Of a stretch of 53,297 nt of DNA, positions 1 to 9,217 are shown in pieces. Source of the stretch: Paramylibacter kogurei (GTDB lineage: Bacteria; Pseudomonadota; Alphaproteobacteria; Rhodobacterales; Rhodobacteraceae); contig NZ_MDGM01000011.1 in the NCBI RefSeq assembly GCF_002742285.1, forward strand, positions 1 through 53,297, in the 5' to 3' direction. Position numbers and translations under genes: made by a program. A model generated the notes under the pieces. The model was not told the origin of the DNA and made no database searches. It was given only the letters and a program-made list of their open reading frames with translations. The stretch's first letter is position 1. Every line of letters begins with the position of its first letter.

Positions 1-59
1 ACTTCTATCTCCCGCAATACCTTTAAAGCATCTTCATCTTTGTAACGCTTTCGAGCCAT
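1..59 (-). CDS. IS3-family transposase OrfA, N-terminal fragment
   Basis: Only the first 19 codons are inside the window, starting MARKRYKDEDALKVLREIEV. OrfA proteins of IS3-type elements typically start MARKRY/F and form a helix-turn-helix that binds the terminal repeats. A strong Shine-Dalgarno (AGGAGG) precedes the ATG at 59. The gene is cut by the window edge, so nothing can be said about OrfB or activity. Confidence 0.8.
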   Translation of the reverse strand, partial: MARKRYKDEDALKVLREIE

Positions 60-114
60 TATCTGATCCTCCTACCTCTAACAAATAATGGCACAGTTTT
101 AAGGGGCTAAGACA
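1..114 (-). mobile_element. IS3-family insertion sequence, left end (partial copy 1)
   Basis: The reverse complement of this stretch is identical over all 114 bases to 53124-53237. The element begins with TGTCTTAGCCCCTTAAAACT at 114 reading leftward and carries the start of an OrfA gene. Identity between the two copies stops exactly at 114/53124, which fixes the element boundary. The rest of the element lies outside the window. IS3 family is inferred from the OrfA N-terminus. Confidence 0.85.
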
Positions 115-295
115 CGACCCTGAGCGATTTTATTTTAGCTCCAAGGAAGAGCATCGAAAATGGACCACAAAATACCTTAGGGGGCATATTGACAATCAAT
201 CGGTCGTGTTCAGAGTATCTATCTAATTCGATTGCAAAATCTAGCACGGTGGATAAGTCGGTTTTACTTGGGAAATCAACTTCTGCGTTAGGCAT
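107..295 (-). pseudogene. unknown protein, 5' fragment truncated by the IS
   Basis: The open frame starts at ATG 295 and runs leftward for about 60 codons of genuine sequence. At position 114 it enters the IS end, and it stops two codons later. The sequence (MPNAEVDFPSKTDLSTVLDF... then GPFSMLFLGAKIKSL) looks like the start of a small alpha/beta domain. I do not recognise the family with confidence; a STAS-like or regulatory ATP-binding protein is only a guess. The clean junction with the IS terminus is why I call it a disrupted gene rather than a chance ORF. No strong ribosome-binding site is visible before the ATG. Confidence 0.45.
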
Positions 296-486
296 ATTTA
301 TTTTCTTTCATTGCTACCTCTGGTTGAATTACTCTACATTTCTTGCAAAGGTTGCAAGAGCATGCAGGCGCATTCGTAATTAAATTATCTTAATTTTTCT
401 CATTCCACATATTGGGTATCATATTTCTTCAACGACAATACAATTGTTCCTACTTTAAGAATATAATGTACCCTCACCACTCAACC

Positions 487-535
487 TTGATCCACATCAA
501 CACATGCCCTGCCCGCATGGTGTATACTGTCCGCA
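487..535 (+). promoter_or_regulatory. class II FNR/FnrL-dependent promoter of the usp gene
   Basis: TTGATCCACATCAA at 487-500 is a perfect TTGAT-N4-ATCAA box. A TATACT hexamer lies at 523-528. With transcription starting near 535, the box is centred about 41.5 bases upstream, the classic position for an activator that touches RNA polymerase. The rest of 296-563 is AT-rich, and I see nothing else in it. Confidence 0.75.
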
Positions 536-563
536 TCACTTTTGATCTCATAAGGAGACGACG

Positions 564-971
564 ATGTATGATAATATTCTTATTCCCGTGATTTTTGATG
601 ATAATCACGACACTGCCAAATCATTTGAAGTGGCGAAAACATTGGGGAGCAAGGCCGCTAAATATACAATTTTGCATGTGCTGGAAGACATCCCCAATTA
701 CGTGAATGTTGAAATCCCTGCATCCACATTGGCAGAGGCGCGAAAGCATGCGCTCGACTCGCTTAATGATATTGCAAAGGCGATCCCGAGTGCCAAGGCA
801 GAATTGATTGATGGCTATTCCGGGCGTTCAATCGTGAACTATGCCAATGACAATCACATCGATTGTATTGTCATGGCATCGCATCAACTGGGCCTGTCGG
901 ATATTTTCCTTGGCTCTACTGCGGCCAAGGTCGTGCGTCATGCGAAATGTTCGGTGCATGTGATCCGATAA
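564..971 (+). CDS. uspA: universal stress protein, UspA family
   Basis: A single Usp domain of 135 residues, the usual length of one-domain family members, which dimerise in the cytoplasm and often bind ATP. The N-terminal strand MYDNILIPV and the C-terminal block FLGSTAAKVVRHAKCSVHVI (from residue 116) are typical. The G-x2-G-x9-G(S/T) nucleotide loop is degenerate: residues 104-110 read MASHQLG, so the first two glycines are missing while GST at 117-119 is kept. ATP binding is therefore uncertain. AAGGAG sits well before the ATG. The FNR box upstream suggests induction at low oxygen. The gene is monocistronic and converges on rplW across a shared terminator. Confidence 0.9.
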   Translation: MYDNILIPVIFDDNHDTAKSFEVAKTLGSKAAKYTILHVLEDIPNYVNVEIPASTLAEARKHALDSLNDIAKAIPSAKAELIDGYSGRSIVNYANDNHIDCIVMASHQLGLSDIFLGSTAAKVVRHAKCSVHVIR

Positions 972-976
972 AAAAA

Positions 977-998
977 GCCCCCCGCAATTGCGAGGGGC
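977..998 (-). terminator. Rho-independent terminator of the rpsJ-rplCDW genes
   Basis: GCCCC at 977-981 pairs with GGGGC at 994-998, and CGC at 983-985 pairs with GCG at 990-992, around an AATT loop with one mismatch. Read leftward the stem is followed directly by an unbroken T-tract (976-970). It is therefore a strong terminator for the ribosomal genes and probably also ends the usp transcript from the other side. Confidence 0.8.
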
Positions 999-1022
999 CT
1001 TCAATTTCAAAAACTGTCTGTC

Positions 1023-1319
1023 TTACAGGCCAGTTGATACGTCGATTGTGTTTCCTTCTTCCAAGGTCACATAGGCTTTTTTAACGTCTTTGCGTTTACC
1101 CAATGCGCCACGGAAGCGTTTCACTTTACCTTTGGTGATGGTCGTGTTCACGGCCTTCACCTTGACGTTGAACAATGTTTCCACTGCTTCTTTGATCTGT
1201 GGTTTGTTCGCTTCTATCGCAACTTCGAAAACAACTGCGTTATGTTCAGACGCCATTGTTGCTTTCTCTGTGATGATCGGTTTGCGGATCACATCGTATA
1301 GTTCTGCTTTCGTGCTCAT
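1023..1319 (-). CDS. rplW: 50S ribosomal protein L23
   Basis: 98 residues, normal for bacterial L23. It binds 23S rRNA at the exit of the nascent-chain tunnel, where trigger factor and SRP dock. Recognisable stretches are [14 protein letters not shown] near the N-terminus and [20 protein letters not shown] in the C-terminal half. It overlaps rplD by 4 bases (ATGA), so translation is probably coupled. It is the last ribosomal gene before the terminator: rplB, which follows in the common S10 operon, is absent. Confidence 0.97.
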   Translation of the reverse strand: MSTKAELYDVIRKPIITEKATMASEHNAVVFEVAIEANKPQIKEAVETLFNVKVKAVNTTITKGKVKRFRGALGKRKDVKKAYVTLEEGNTIDVSTGL

Positions 1320-1936
1320 TTTAAGCGAGCCTCCAATGCTTCGGCGCCTGCTTTGGTCAATACCAAAGTGGTCGCTTTGAGAATGTCATAGACGTTCGCA
1401 CCTTGGCTTGGCAAAACATTCAAACCGTCGATGTTGCGTGATGCCAATGCGAAGTTTTCGTTCACATCTGCACCGTCGATAATCAACGCTTTTTTCCAAC
1501 CCAAGTTTGCAACTGTCTTTGCCAGATCTTTGGTTTTTGCGTTTTTCAGATCAACTGACTCAACGATGACCAATTCACCAGCAGTTGCTTTTGCAGACAA
1601 TGCGTGTTTCAGACCCAGCTTGCGGAATTTCTTGGTCAAATCATGCGCGTGGCTGCGCACTTTTGGACCTTTGTAAACACCACCACCACGGAAGATCGGC
1701 GCCGAACGTGCACCGTGGCGTGCGCCACCAGTACCTTTTTGGCGATAAATCTTCTTGGTTGAATAGCTCACTTCTGAACGTGTTTTTACTTTGTGTGTAC
1801 CCGCTTGGCGTTTTGCCAATTGGTAACGCACAACACGGTGCAAAATGTCTGCACGTGGTTCAAGACCGAAGATCGCATCGTCAAGATCGATGGAACCCGC
1901 AGCTTTTGAATCCAATTTGATTACGTCGGCTTTCAT
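1316..1936 (-). CDS. rplD: 50S ribosomal protein L4
   Basis: 206 residues, standard size. L4 binds domain I of 23S rRNA, and its extended loop lines the peptide tunnel. The diagnostic loop around residues 62-92 ([20 protein letters not shown]) is intact. It overlaps rplC by one base and rplW by four, consistent with a tightly coupled operon. In enterobacteria L4 represses its own S10 operon; no equivalent leader was sought successfully here. Confidence 0.97.
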   Translation of the reverse strand: MKADVIKLDSKAAGSIDLDDAIFGLEPRADILHRVVRYQLAKRQAGTHKVKTRSEVSYSTKKIYRQKGTGGARHGARSAPIFRGGGVYKGPKVRSHAHDLTKKFRKLGLKHALSAKATAGELVIVESVDLKNAKTKDLAKTVANLGWKKALIIDGADVNENFALASRNIDGLNVLPSQGANVYDILKATTLVLTKAGAEALEARLK

Positions 1937-2673
1937 TATTCTGCGCCTCCTTCAGCGGCTGTTTCAACAGCTGCGTCTTCTACTTGTGCTGCTGCTTGTT
2001 GGCTGCGCAAAGCGGCTGGGAAAGGAAGACCTTCTGGGGCTTTCTTTTTCACAGCGTCTTTCACAGTAACCCAACCACCTTTGTGGCCAGGAACAGCGCC
2101 TTTGATCATGATCAAGCCACGATCAACGTCGGTACGTACAACTTCCAAGTTTTGGGTTGTTACACGTGCAGCGCCCATGTGACCGGCCATTTTCTTACCT
2201 TTGAAAACGCGACCAGGTTCTTGACATTGACCTGTTGAACCGTGTGAACGGTGTGAAATTGAAACACCGTGCGTCGCACGCAAACCGCCAAAGTTCCAAC
2301 GTTTCATCGCACCGGCAAAACCTTTACCGATTGATGTGCCAGAAACGTCAACTTTTTGACCGTCCAAGAAGTGGTTCGCAGTGATTTCTTCACCAACTTC
2401 GATCAGGTTGTCAGCAGAAACGCGGAATTCCGCGATTTTGCGTTTTGGTTCTACTTTTGCTTTGGCAAAGTGGCCGCGCATCGCTGCGGATTGGCGTTTT
2501 GCTTTGGCAACACCCGCACCCAACTGAACAGCGGTGTAACCGTCTGTTTCGTTTGTGCGTTGTGACACAACTTGTAGGTTTTCCATTTGCAAAACGGTTA
2601 CAGGGATCTGTTTACCGTCTTCCATGAACAAACGAGTCATGCCGATTTTTTTTGCAATTACTCCAGAGCGCAT
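1936..2673 (-). CDS. rplC: 50S ribosomal protein L3
   Basis: 245 residues. The N-terminus [20 protein letters not shown] and the central [20 protein letters not shown] loop, which reaches the peptidyl-transferase centre, identify L3. The protein is about 35 residues longer than E. coli L3 because of an Ala/Glu-rich C-terminal tail ([19 protein letters not shown]), which I believe is common in alphaproteobacteria. It lies 14 bases behind rpsJ. Confidence 0.97.
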   Translation of the reverse strand: MRSGVIAKKIGMTRLFMEDGKQIPVTVLQMENLQVVSQRTNETDGYTAVQLGAGVAKAKRQSAAMRGHFAKAKVEPKRKIAEFRVSADNLIEVGEEITANHFLDGQKVDVSGTSIGKGFAGAMKRWNFGGLRATHGVSISHRSHGSTGQCQEPGRVFKGKKMAGHMGAARVTTQNLEVVRTDVDRGLIMIKGAVPGHKGGWVTVKDAVKKKAPEGLPFPAALRSQQAAAQVEDAAVETAAEGGAE

Positions 2674-2687
2674 ATCTCAATACTCCC

Positions 2688-2996
2688 TTAAAGTTTGATC
2701 TCAACATCCACACCAGCAGCAAGATCAAGCTTCATCAGCGCGTCTACTGTTTGTGGAGTTGGGTCAACGATGTCCAACAGGCGTTTGTGCGTGCGGATTT
2801 CGAATTGTTCACGAGATTTCTTGTTTACGTGTGGGCCACGCAAAACAGTGAATTTCTCAATTTTGTTTGGCAATGGGATTGGGCCGCGTACTTGGGCGCC
2901 AGTCCGTTTGGCTGTGTTAACGATTTCCTCGGTGGACGCATCCAACACGCGGTAATCGAAAGCTTTCAGCCGAATGCGAATATTTTGGCTTTGCAT
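2688..2996 (-). CDS. rpsJ: 30S ribosomal protein S10 / NusE
   Basis: 102 residues, the usual length. Begins [19 protein letters not shown] and contains [20 protein letters not shown], the loop that contacts 16S rRNA. S10 also acts as NusE, bridging the ribosome or NusB to NusG during antitermination. First gene of the truncated S10 set, 118 bases behind tuf with a hairpin in between. Confidence 0.97.
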   Translation of the reverse strand: MQSQNIRIRLKAFDYRVLDASTEEIVNTAKRTGAQVRGPIPLPNKIEKFTVLRGPHVNKKSREQFEIRTHKRLLDIVDPTPQTVDALMKLDLAAGVDVEIKL

Positions 2997-3070
2997 TTCT
3001 TGAGCCTTTCAAGGCGTTAGAGTTGATAGGTAGAGAACCGGACCATCCAGAACCCTACGTCGAACCCCAA

Positions 3071-3097
3071 GGGGCCCACCATAAAATGGCAGGCCCC
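3071..3097 (-). terminator. hairpin between tuf and rpsJ (partial terminator or processing site)
   Basis: GGGGCC at 3071-3076 pairs with GGCCCC at 3092-3097, and CCAT pairs with ATGG inside around an AAA loop. Read leftward there is no clean T-tract (TTGGGGTT follows), so an attenuator or RNA-processing stem is more likely than a full stop. Confidence 0.5.
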
Positions 3098-3114
3098 AAA
3101 GGTATTTTTAATTC

Positions 3115-4290
3115 TTACGCGTGGATTTTAGAAACCACACCAGAACCAACAGTACGGCCACCTTCGCGGATCGCGAAGCGCAGACCTTGTTCCATAGCGA
3201 TCGGCGCGATCAGTTCTACGTCGAACTTCAAGTTGTCGCCTGGCATCACCATTTCTGTACCTGATGGAAGCTCAACAGTACCTGTCACGTCAGTTGTACG
3301 GAAGTAGAACTGTGGACGGTAGTTGGCGAAGAACGGCGTGTGACGGCCACCCTCATCTTTGGTCAGAATGTAAACTTCTGCTTCGAATTTAGTGTGTGGG
3401 TTCACTGATTTTGGCGCTGCCAAAACCTGACCACGTTCAACACCATCACGGTCGATACCGCGCAACAAAACACCAACGTTGTCGCCTGCTTCACCACGGT
3501 CAAGCAATTTGCGGAACATTTCAACACCAGTACATGTTGTTTTTGATGTGTCTTTGATACCAACGATTTCGATTTCGTCGCCAACATTGATCACGCCACG
3601 CTCAACACGACCGGTTACAACTGTACCACGGCCAGAGATTGAGAACACGTCCTCGATTGGCATCAAGAATGGTTGATCAACCGCACGGGCAGGTTGTGGG
3701 ATGTATGAATCAACAGCCGCCATCAATTCTGCGATTTTGTCTTTGCCGATCGCATCGTCGCGGTCTTCCAAAGCAGCCAAAGCAGAACCTGCGATGATTG
3801 GAATATCATCACCTGGGTAATCGTAGTCGTTCAACAACTCACGAATTTCCATTTCAACCAATTCCAACAACTCGTCGTCGTCAACTTGGTCAACTTTGTT
3901 CATGAAAACAACCATTGAAGGGATGCCAACCTGGCGGCCCAACAAGATGTGCTCGCGTGTCTGTGGCATAGGGCCGTCAGCCGCGTTCACAACCAAGATC
4001 GCGCCGTCCATTTGCGCCGCACCAGTGATCATGTTTTTCACATAGTCAGCGTGGCCTGGGCAATCAACGTGTGCGTAGTGGCGTGCTTCTGTTTCATATT
4101 CAACGTGTGCTGTTGAAATTGTGATACCACGCGCTTTTTCTTCTGGCGCGCCGTCAATTTCGTCATACGCTTTGAAGTCACCAAATTGCTTGGTGATCGC
4201 TGCGGTCAATGTTGTCTTACCGTGGTCAACGTGGCCAATTGTGCCGATGTTGCAATGCGGTTTCGAACGTTCAAACTTTTCTTTTGCCAT
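3115..4290 (-). CDS. tuf: translation elongation factor Tu
   Basis: 391 residues, typical of alphaproteobacterial EF-Tu. It delivers aminoacyl-tRNA to the ribosomal A site in a GTP-dependent way. G1 is GHVDHGKT near residues 18-25; [13 protein letters not shown] (G3) and NKVD (G4) follow; the tRNA-binding beta-barrels 2 and 3 are complete. A GGAGGCCATC Shine-Dalgarno precedes the ATG. A lipoprotein gene lies between it and fusA, where tuf is normally the direct neighbour. A second tuf copy elsewhere is common in the group but cannot be seen here. Confidence 0.97.
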   Translation of the reverse strand: MAKEKFERSKPHCNIGTIGHVDHGKTTLTAAITKQFGDFKAYDEIDGAPEEKARGITISTAHVEYETEARHYAHVDCPGHADYVKNMITGAAQMDGAILVVNAADGPMPQTREHILLGRQVGIPSMVVFMNKVDQVDDDELLELVEMEIRELLNDYDYPGDDIPIIAGSALAALEDRDDAIGKDKIAELMAAVDSYIPQPARAVDQPFLMPIEDVFSISGRGTVVTGRVERGVINVGDEIEIVGIKDTSKTTCTGVEMFRKLLDRGEAGDNVGVLLRGIDRDGVERGQVLAAPKSVNPHTKFEAEVYILTKDEGGRHTPFFANYRPQFYFRTTDVTGTVELPSGTEMVMPGDNLKFDVELIAPIAMEQGLRFAIREGGRTVGSGVVSKIHA

Positions 4291-4331
4291 GATGGCCTCC
4301 TTAATTTAGCGATCTGGTCGAAAACCAGTGC

Positions 4332-4844
4332 TTATTCTCCAAAAATTGCGATTTTGAGCCGCTTCGCAAAATCATCAGAAATGATAGCGAGTTCTTGTTG
4401 CGGCGGTTTGATTGCCGCTGCTCCAAAAACAGTCGGTCGTGCTTCTGTTACACCAAGGACTCTAAACTGGTCACCTAGTGGTTCCCCTGAAACGGCATCA
4501 ACGATTGTTACAGCCCCAGCAACACTACTTGCGGTGCTACCCAACAGAGCCCCAGCGCCGGGGTTTGCAATATACAACGAATCGATATCGACATTTACGA
4601 CAACAGGGACATCACCGTTTCGACTTGCTCCAACAAGCGCAGATTGAGATTTCGTTTTCAAAGTAGAAATAATTTGCTCGATCGGCACCGCAGTATTTTT
4701 GCGAGTGAGTGAGGATGATACATTTACACTCGCAACACGATAAGTCGATGCAGCGCTGCTTTCGACTAGCTGAGTGGTGGTATTACACCCAGCTAGAAGC
4801 AACGCAGCACCAAGGCCACACAGTATTTTTCTACGCGACAACAT
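4332..4844 (-). CDS. putative lipoprotein of unknown function within the str operon
   Basis: 170 residues. Residues 1-20 form a lipoprotein signal: [10 protein letters not shown], a short hydrophobic stretch, then the lipobox LLAGC with Cys20. The remainder is a soluble alpha/beta-looking domain without a motif I recognise. Its ATG overlaps the fusA stop codon (TAATG at 4846-4842) and it has no good Shine-Dalgarno of its own, so it probably depends on ribosomes finishing fusA. It ends 41 bases before tuf. An envelope protein cotranscribed with two elongation factors is unexpected. Confidence 0.75.
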   Translation of the reverse strand: MLSRRKILCGLGAALLLAGCNTTTQLVESSAASTYRVASVNVSSSLTRKNTAVPIEQIISTLKTKSQSALVGASRNGDVPVVVNVDIDSLYIANPGAGALLGSTASSVAGAVTIVDAVSGEPLGDQFRVLGVTEARPTVFGAAAIKPPQQELAIISDDFAKRLKIAIFGE

Positions 4845-6961
4845 TATGCAAACTTCGCCTGGATTTCTTCTGAAATATTGCTTGGAACAGCCTCGTAGTG
4901 GCTGAACTGCATGGTGAAGTTCGCACGCCCAGATGACATAGAGCGCAACGTGTTGATGTAACCGAACATGTTTGCCAATGGCACACGTGCGTCGATTGCA
5001 ATTGCGTTACCGCGTGTATCTTGGCCTTGAACCATACCGCGACGCGAAGTCAGATCGCCGATGATACCGCCTGTGTATTCTTCAGGAGTAACAACTTCGA
5101 CTTTCATGATTGGCTCGAGCATTTTCGCACCAGCTTTTTTCATGCCTTCGCGCATACCCATACGACCTGCGATTTCAAATGCCATAACACTTGAGTCAAC
5201 GTCGTGGAACTTACCGTCGATCAATTCAACTTTGAAGTCGATCACAGGGAAGCCAGCCAATGGACCGCTATCCATCACAGATTCGATACCTTTTTCAACG
5301 CCAGGGATGTATTCTTTTGGAATAGCACCACCAACGATTTTAGATTCAAAGCTGTAACCTTCGCCAGGCTCGGTTGGCTTGATGATCATTTTCACTTCGG
5401 CGTACTGACCTGAACCACCAGATTGTTTCTTGTGGGTATAGGTAATTTCGGCTTCGTGTGAAATTGTTTCACGATATGCAACCTGTGGCGCACCGATGTT
5501 TGCTTCTACTTTGAATTCACGCTTTAGGCGATCAACCAAAATATCCAAGTGCAATTCGCCCATGCCTTTCATGATGGTCTGACCAGATTCAAGGTCAGTT
5601 TCCACGCGGAAAGATGGATCCTCGGCAGCCAAACGGCCAAGACCTTGAGACATTTTCTCTTGGTCAGCTTTTGTTTTTGGCTCAACAGCAATCTCGATCA
5701 CAGGATCGGGGAATGTCATTGTTTCCAAAACAACAGGATCGTTTTGCGCACAGATTGTATCACCTGTTGTTGTGTCTTTCAGACCCGCCAACGCGATGAT
5801 GTCGCCTGCAAATGCTTCTTCGATTTCCTCACGGTTGTTCGAGTGCATCATCATCATACGACCAACACGCTCTTTTTTACCCTTAGTAGAGTTCAAAAGG
5901 CTGTCGCCTTTTTTCAAAACACCAGAGTAGATACGTGTAAATGTCAACGAACCAACAAACGGGTCGTTCATGATTTTAAACGCAAGACCAGAGAATGCCA
6001 TGTTGTCATCTGCACGGCGTGCAATGTTACGCACCTCGTCTTCGTCGCCTGGCTTGAAGCCCATGTAGTCAACAACGTCCAATGGTGATGGCAAGTAATC
6101 GATCACCGCGTTCAACAATGGCTGAACACCTTTGTTTTTGAACGCAGAACCGCCCAAAACAGGAACGAATGACAATGACAAACAACCCTTACGGATCAAT
6201 TTGCGCAATGTTGCTACGTCTGGTTCGTTACCTTCTAGGTACGCTTCCATCGCATCGTCGTCCATTTCAACGGCGTTTTCGATCAACTTGTTGCGCCATT
6301 CGTCAGCTTGGTCTTTCAAGCTGTCGCGAATGGGTGCTTTGATCCAAGATGCGCCAAGGTCTTCACCCTGCCACAGCCACTCTTCCATGGTCACAAGATC
6401 AACCAAGCCTTCCAATTCGGTTTCAGCACCGATTGGGAAAGCAACAGGAACAGCAACCGCACCTGTGCGGTCTTCGATCATGTTTACACAGTTGAAAAAG
6501 TCAGCGCCGATTTTGTCCATTTTGTTCACGAAAACCATCCGTGGAACTTTGTAACGGTCAGCTTGGCGCCATACCGTTTCTGTTTGTGGCTCAACACCAG
6601 CGTTGGCATCCAACACACAAACAGCACCATCGAGAACAGCCAATGAACGTTCAACTTCGATTGTGAAGTCAACGTGACCAGGTGTGTCGATGATGTTCAA
6701 ACGGTGCTTTGGCGTATCCGCTGTAGAGCCGTCTTCTGTGCGTTCCCAGAAAGTAGTTGTCGCAGCAGACGTAATAGTAATACCACGTTCCTGCTCTTGC
6801 TCCATCCAGTCCATAGTGGCCGCACCGTCGTGCACCTCACCGATATTATGTGATTTACCTGTGTAGTACAGGATGCGCTCTGAACACGTAGTTTTACCAG
6901 CATCAATGTGAGCCATGATACCAAAGTTACGGTACAGTTCGAGAGGATATTCGCGTGCCAT
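4844..6961 (-). CDS. fusA: translation elongation factor G
   Basis: 705 residues with the full five-domain layout. It catalyses GTP-driven translocation and, with RRF, ribosome recycling. G1 is AHIDAGKT near residue 17, G3 is DTPGHVDF, G4 is [10 protein letters not shown]; the domain IV tip and a C-terminal domain V ([20 protein letters not shown]) are present. It lies 21 bases behind rpsG, and its TAA stop overlaps the ATG of the downstream lipoprotein gene. Confidence 0.97.
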   Translation of the reverse strand: MAREYPLELYRNFGIMAHIDAGKTTCSERILYYTGKSHNIGEVHDGAATMDWMEQEQERGITITSAATTTFWERTEDGSTADTPKHRLNIIDTPGHVDFTIEVERSLAVLDGAVCVLDANAGVEPQTETVWRQADRYKVPRMVFVNKMDKIGADFFNCVNMIEDRTGAVAVPVAFPIGAETELEGLVDLVTMEEWLWQGEDLGASWIKAPIRDSLKDQADEWRNKLIENAVEMDDDAMEAYLEGNEPDVATLRKLIRKGCLSLSFVPVLGGSAFKNKGVQPLLNAVIDYLPSPLDVVDYMGFKPGDEDEVRNIARRADDNMAFSGLAFKIMNDPFVGSLTFTRIYSGVLKKGDSLLNSTKGKKERVGRMMMMHSNNREEIEEAFAGDIIALAGLKDTTTGDTICAQNDPVVLETMTFPDPVIEIAVEPKTKADQEKMSQGLGRLAAEDPSFRVETDLESGQTIMKGMGELHLDILVDRLKREFKVEANIGAPQVAYRETISHEAEITYTHKKQSGGSGQYAEVKMIIKPTEPGEGYSFESKIVGGAIPKEYIPGVEKGIESVMDSGPLAGFPVIDFKVELIDGKFHDVDSSVMAFEIAGRMGMREGMKKAGAKMLEPIMKVEVVTPEEYTGGIIGDLTSRRGMVQGQDTRGNAIAIDARVPLANMFGYINTLRSMSSGRANFTMQFSHYEAVPSNISEEIQAKFA

Positions 6962-6982
6962 TTGACCGAGCCTTTTCCTAGA

Positions 6983-7459
<477 letters not shown>

Positions 7460-7465
7460 CTACCC

Positions 7466-7837
7466 TTATTTCGGTTTCTTCGCGCCGTATTTCGAACGAC
7501 GTTGTTTACGATCTTTCACACCTTGGGTATCCAACACACCGCGAAGGATGTGATAACGGACACCCGGAAGGTCTTTTACACGACCCCCACGGATCAGAAC
7601 AACAGAGTGTTCTTGTAGGTTGTGGCTCTCACCTGGGATATACGAAATCACTTCGAAACCGTTTGTTAAGCGAACTTTCGCAACTTTACGCATCGCAGAG
7701 TTCGGTTTCTTTGGTGTTGTTGTATAAACACGTGTACATACGCCGCGTTTTTGCGGGCATGACTCAAGGTGCTGTGACTTTGAGCGTTTGACTTTTGGCT
7801 GGCGCGGCTTGCGGATCAGCTGTTGTATCGTTGGCAT
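7466..7837 (-). CDS. rpsL: 30S ribosomal protein S12
   Basis: 123 residues, normal size. S12 sits at the decoding centre and is the streptomycin target. The streptomycin loop reads [18 protein letters not shown], with Lys at the classic resistance position, so the sequence is of the wild-type, sensitive form. GVCTRVYT and the second loop [20 protein letters not shown] are intact. First gene of the str operon; no promoter could be assigned confidently upstream. Confidence 0.97.
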   Translation of the reverse strand: MPTIQQLIRKPRQPKVKRSKSQHLESCPQKRGVCTRVYTTTPKKPNSAMRKVAKVRLTNGFEVISYIPGESHNLQEHSVVLIRGGRVKDLPGVRYHILRGVLDTQGVKDRKQRRSKYGAKKPK

Positions 7838-7935
7838 TGGGATTCCCCGTTGTTACCGTTTCAAACTCAGATAGGCACATAGACTCTGTCCATGCACCCG
7901 AACCGCTCCGCCCTATGGTTAACAAGGCGTTACGA

Positions 7936-7971
7936 TTAAAAACCAGAGGATCAAGATTAAAAATCTGGATC
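7936..7971 (-). terminator. dyad with T-tract upstream of rpsL, possible terminator of the 315-residue membrane protein gene
   Basis: GATCAAGATT and AATCTGGATC (7949-7958 and 7962-7971) form an imperfect 10-bp stem around AAA. An alternative stem pairs CCAGA with TCTGG, directly followed leftward by TTTTTAA. Either form could end transcription arriving from the membrane-protein gene before the rpsL promoter. The remainder of 7838-8111 shows no gene. Confidence 0.4.
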
Positions 7972-8111
7972 ATGACCGCCAAATTTTGGCTTGTATGTCA
8001 GGCAAAAACCGAAATTCCCACCTACAGATAGGCGGCGTATAAGGGGAGTCGCATCAGGTGTCAACAGGCGCGACGCCATCGCGCCGTTGCTAATCGGCTG
8101 TGCGTTGCGTC

Positions 8112-8178
8112 ATCAATCTTTGTTCATGTGGCATGATCAATCTTTGTTCATGCGGCATGATCAATCCTTGTTCATGCG
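8112..8178. repeat. 24-bp tandem repeat, about 2.8 copies
   Basis: The unit ATCAATCTTTGTTCATGTGG + CATG occurs at 8112-8135, again at 8136-8159 with one change (CGGC for TGGC), and partially from 8160 with one T-to-C change. The third copy covers the last codons and the stop of the leftward membrane protein, so the repeat array has grown out of the end of that gene. The unit is 8 codons long, and each copy would re-encode MNKD-stop. Confidence 0.85.
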
Positions 8179-9108
8179 TTGTTGGCGCAGGGCACGAATA
8201 TCGGTAATCCGTTCTTCTTGTTTTTGCGCCGCTGCAATTGGATCGGGGCGCGTTTGTGCCGCCACATTCCCATCGATCAGCATTTTTTCGCGAAACGCGG
8301 CACCACATGTGCCCGCCCAAAATGAAATGCGCATGTAATAATAGACGATAAAGCAAATGATATAAACCACGGGCGACTGTGTCGTTGGCGTGAATTGATC
8401 CGCGCTATAATCAAAATAGGATGCGAAAAACCCACGCAAAGCTTCCACGCTAAGACCATCACTAAAAAACGTGACCCCAACGCCCAGAAGGATCAACAAC
8501 ATCACCTCCCAGACCACAAACAACACAAATATCATAGGCCAGCGATAGCCAAGTCCAAAGGTGCTGGGCATATGTGCACCCTCTTCACCCGAAGCATAGG
8601 CAGATGCCGCCGTGGGCACGGCCAAAATCGATTCCACCAGAAACATACCCAGATAAAACGCAACAATTGCGATGATAAAGAAACGCTCATCGTCCTGTGT
8701 GAACTTGGTCTCATCGTTCATCCGTTCGAAAACGCTCACGATATACTCCAATCCGAAAAACCCGACCAAGCCCAATGCGACAAGAACGAGCAACAATAAA
8801 TAGCCCGCCAAACGCAAAAGCGTCATTGGCATGATTTGTTGCATGATCAAACCAAAGCTGAATTCAGATGGGTATTGCACCATTGTTAATATCGGGCGCA
8901 ATGCGCCAATCATGATGGCACACATGTAAACCGCAAACGGCACGATCAGAAGCAATGCAAGCGGGGGAACCACCATGGCCAACACGATAATAACCGCCGA
9001 AATAATCGCCGTGCCAATGCCCCAGACAATTTCATAGAAAAAGCGAATGATCGCAACGAACGGGAACCCCGTTAACCCCAATAAAAAACTTCGGTAAATT
9101 AACGCCAA
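8161..9108 (-). CDS. polytopic membrane protein of unknown function
   Basis: 315 residues. Hydrophobic segments near residues 5-25, 30-65, 90-125, 145-165, 190-220 and 245-270 suggest six or more membrane spans. A charged linker (ERMNDETKFTQDDERF) lies near 130-145, and the C-terminal tail of about 45 residues is soluble and basic (AAQKQEERITDIRALRQQRM). I recognise no family. It is transcribed leftward between the rpsL and rpoC regions, divergent from the phosphatase gene over 109 bases. Its stop codon lies in a 24-bp tandem repeat. Confidence 0.7.
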   Translation of the reverse strand: MALIYRSFLLGLTGFPFVAIIRFFYEIVWGIGTAIISAVIIVLAMVVPPLALLLIVPFAVYMCAIMIGALRPILTMVQYPSEFSFGLIMQQIMPMTLLRLAGYLLLLVLVALGLVGFFGLEYIVSVFERMNDETKFTQDDERFFIIAIVAFYLGMFLVESILAVPTAASAYASGEEGAHMPSTFGLGYRWPMIFVLFVVWEVMLLILLGVGVTFFSDGLSVEALRGFFASYFDYSADQFTPTTQSPVVYIICFIVYYYMRISFWAGTCGAAFREKMLIDGNVAAQTRPDPIAAAQKQEERITDIRALRQQRMNKD

Positions 9109-9217
9109 ATTTTGCCTCTTATACTCTTTAAATGTGGCAAGAGGTTAAACCTGCAAATTTGTTTTGACCAGCCCAGCGAAACTTGTTTTTACACGCATCG
9201 CTTGTTAGGTAATTTTT

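Noticed and set aside
189..383. Rightward 64-codon frame over the left truncated gene
   Set aside because: No ribosome-binding site, and it is antisense to the better supported leftward frame cut by the IS.
8112..8178. Start of a CRISPR array
   Set aside because: Units are directly adjacent with no spacers, and there are no cas genes.
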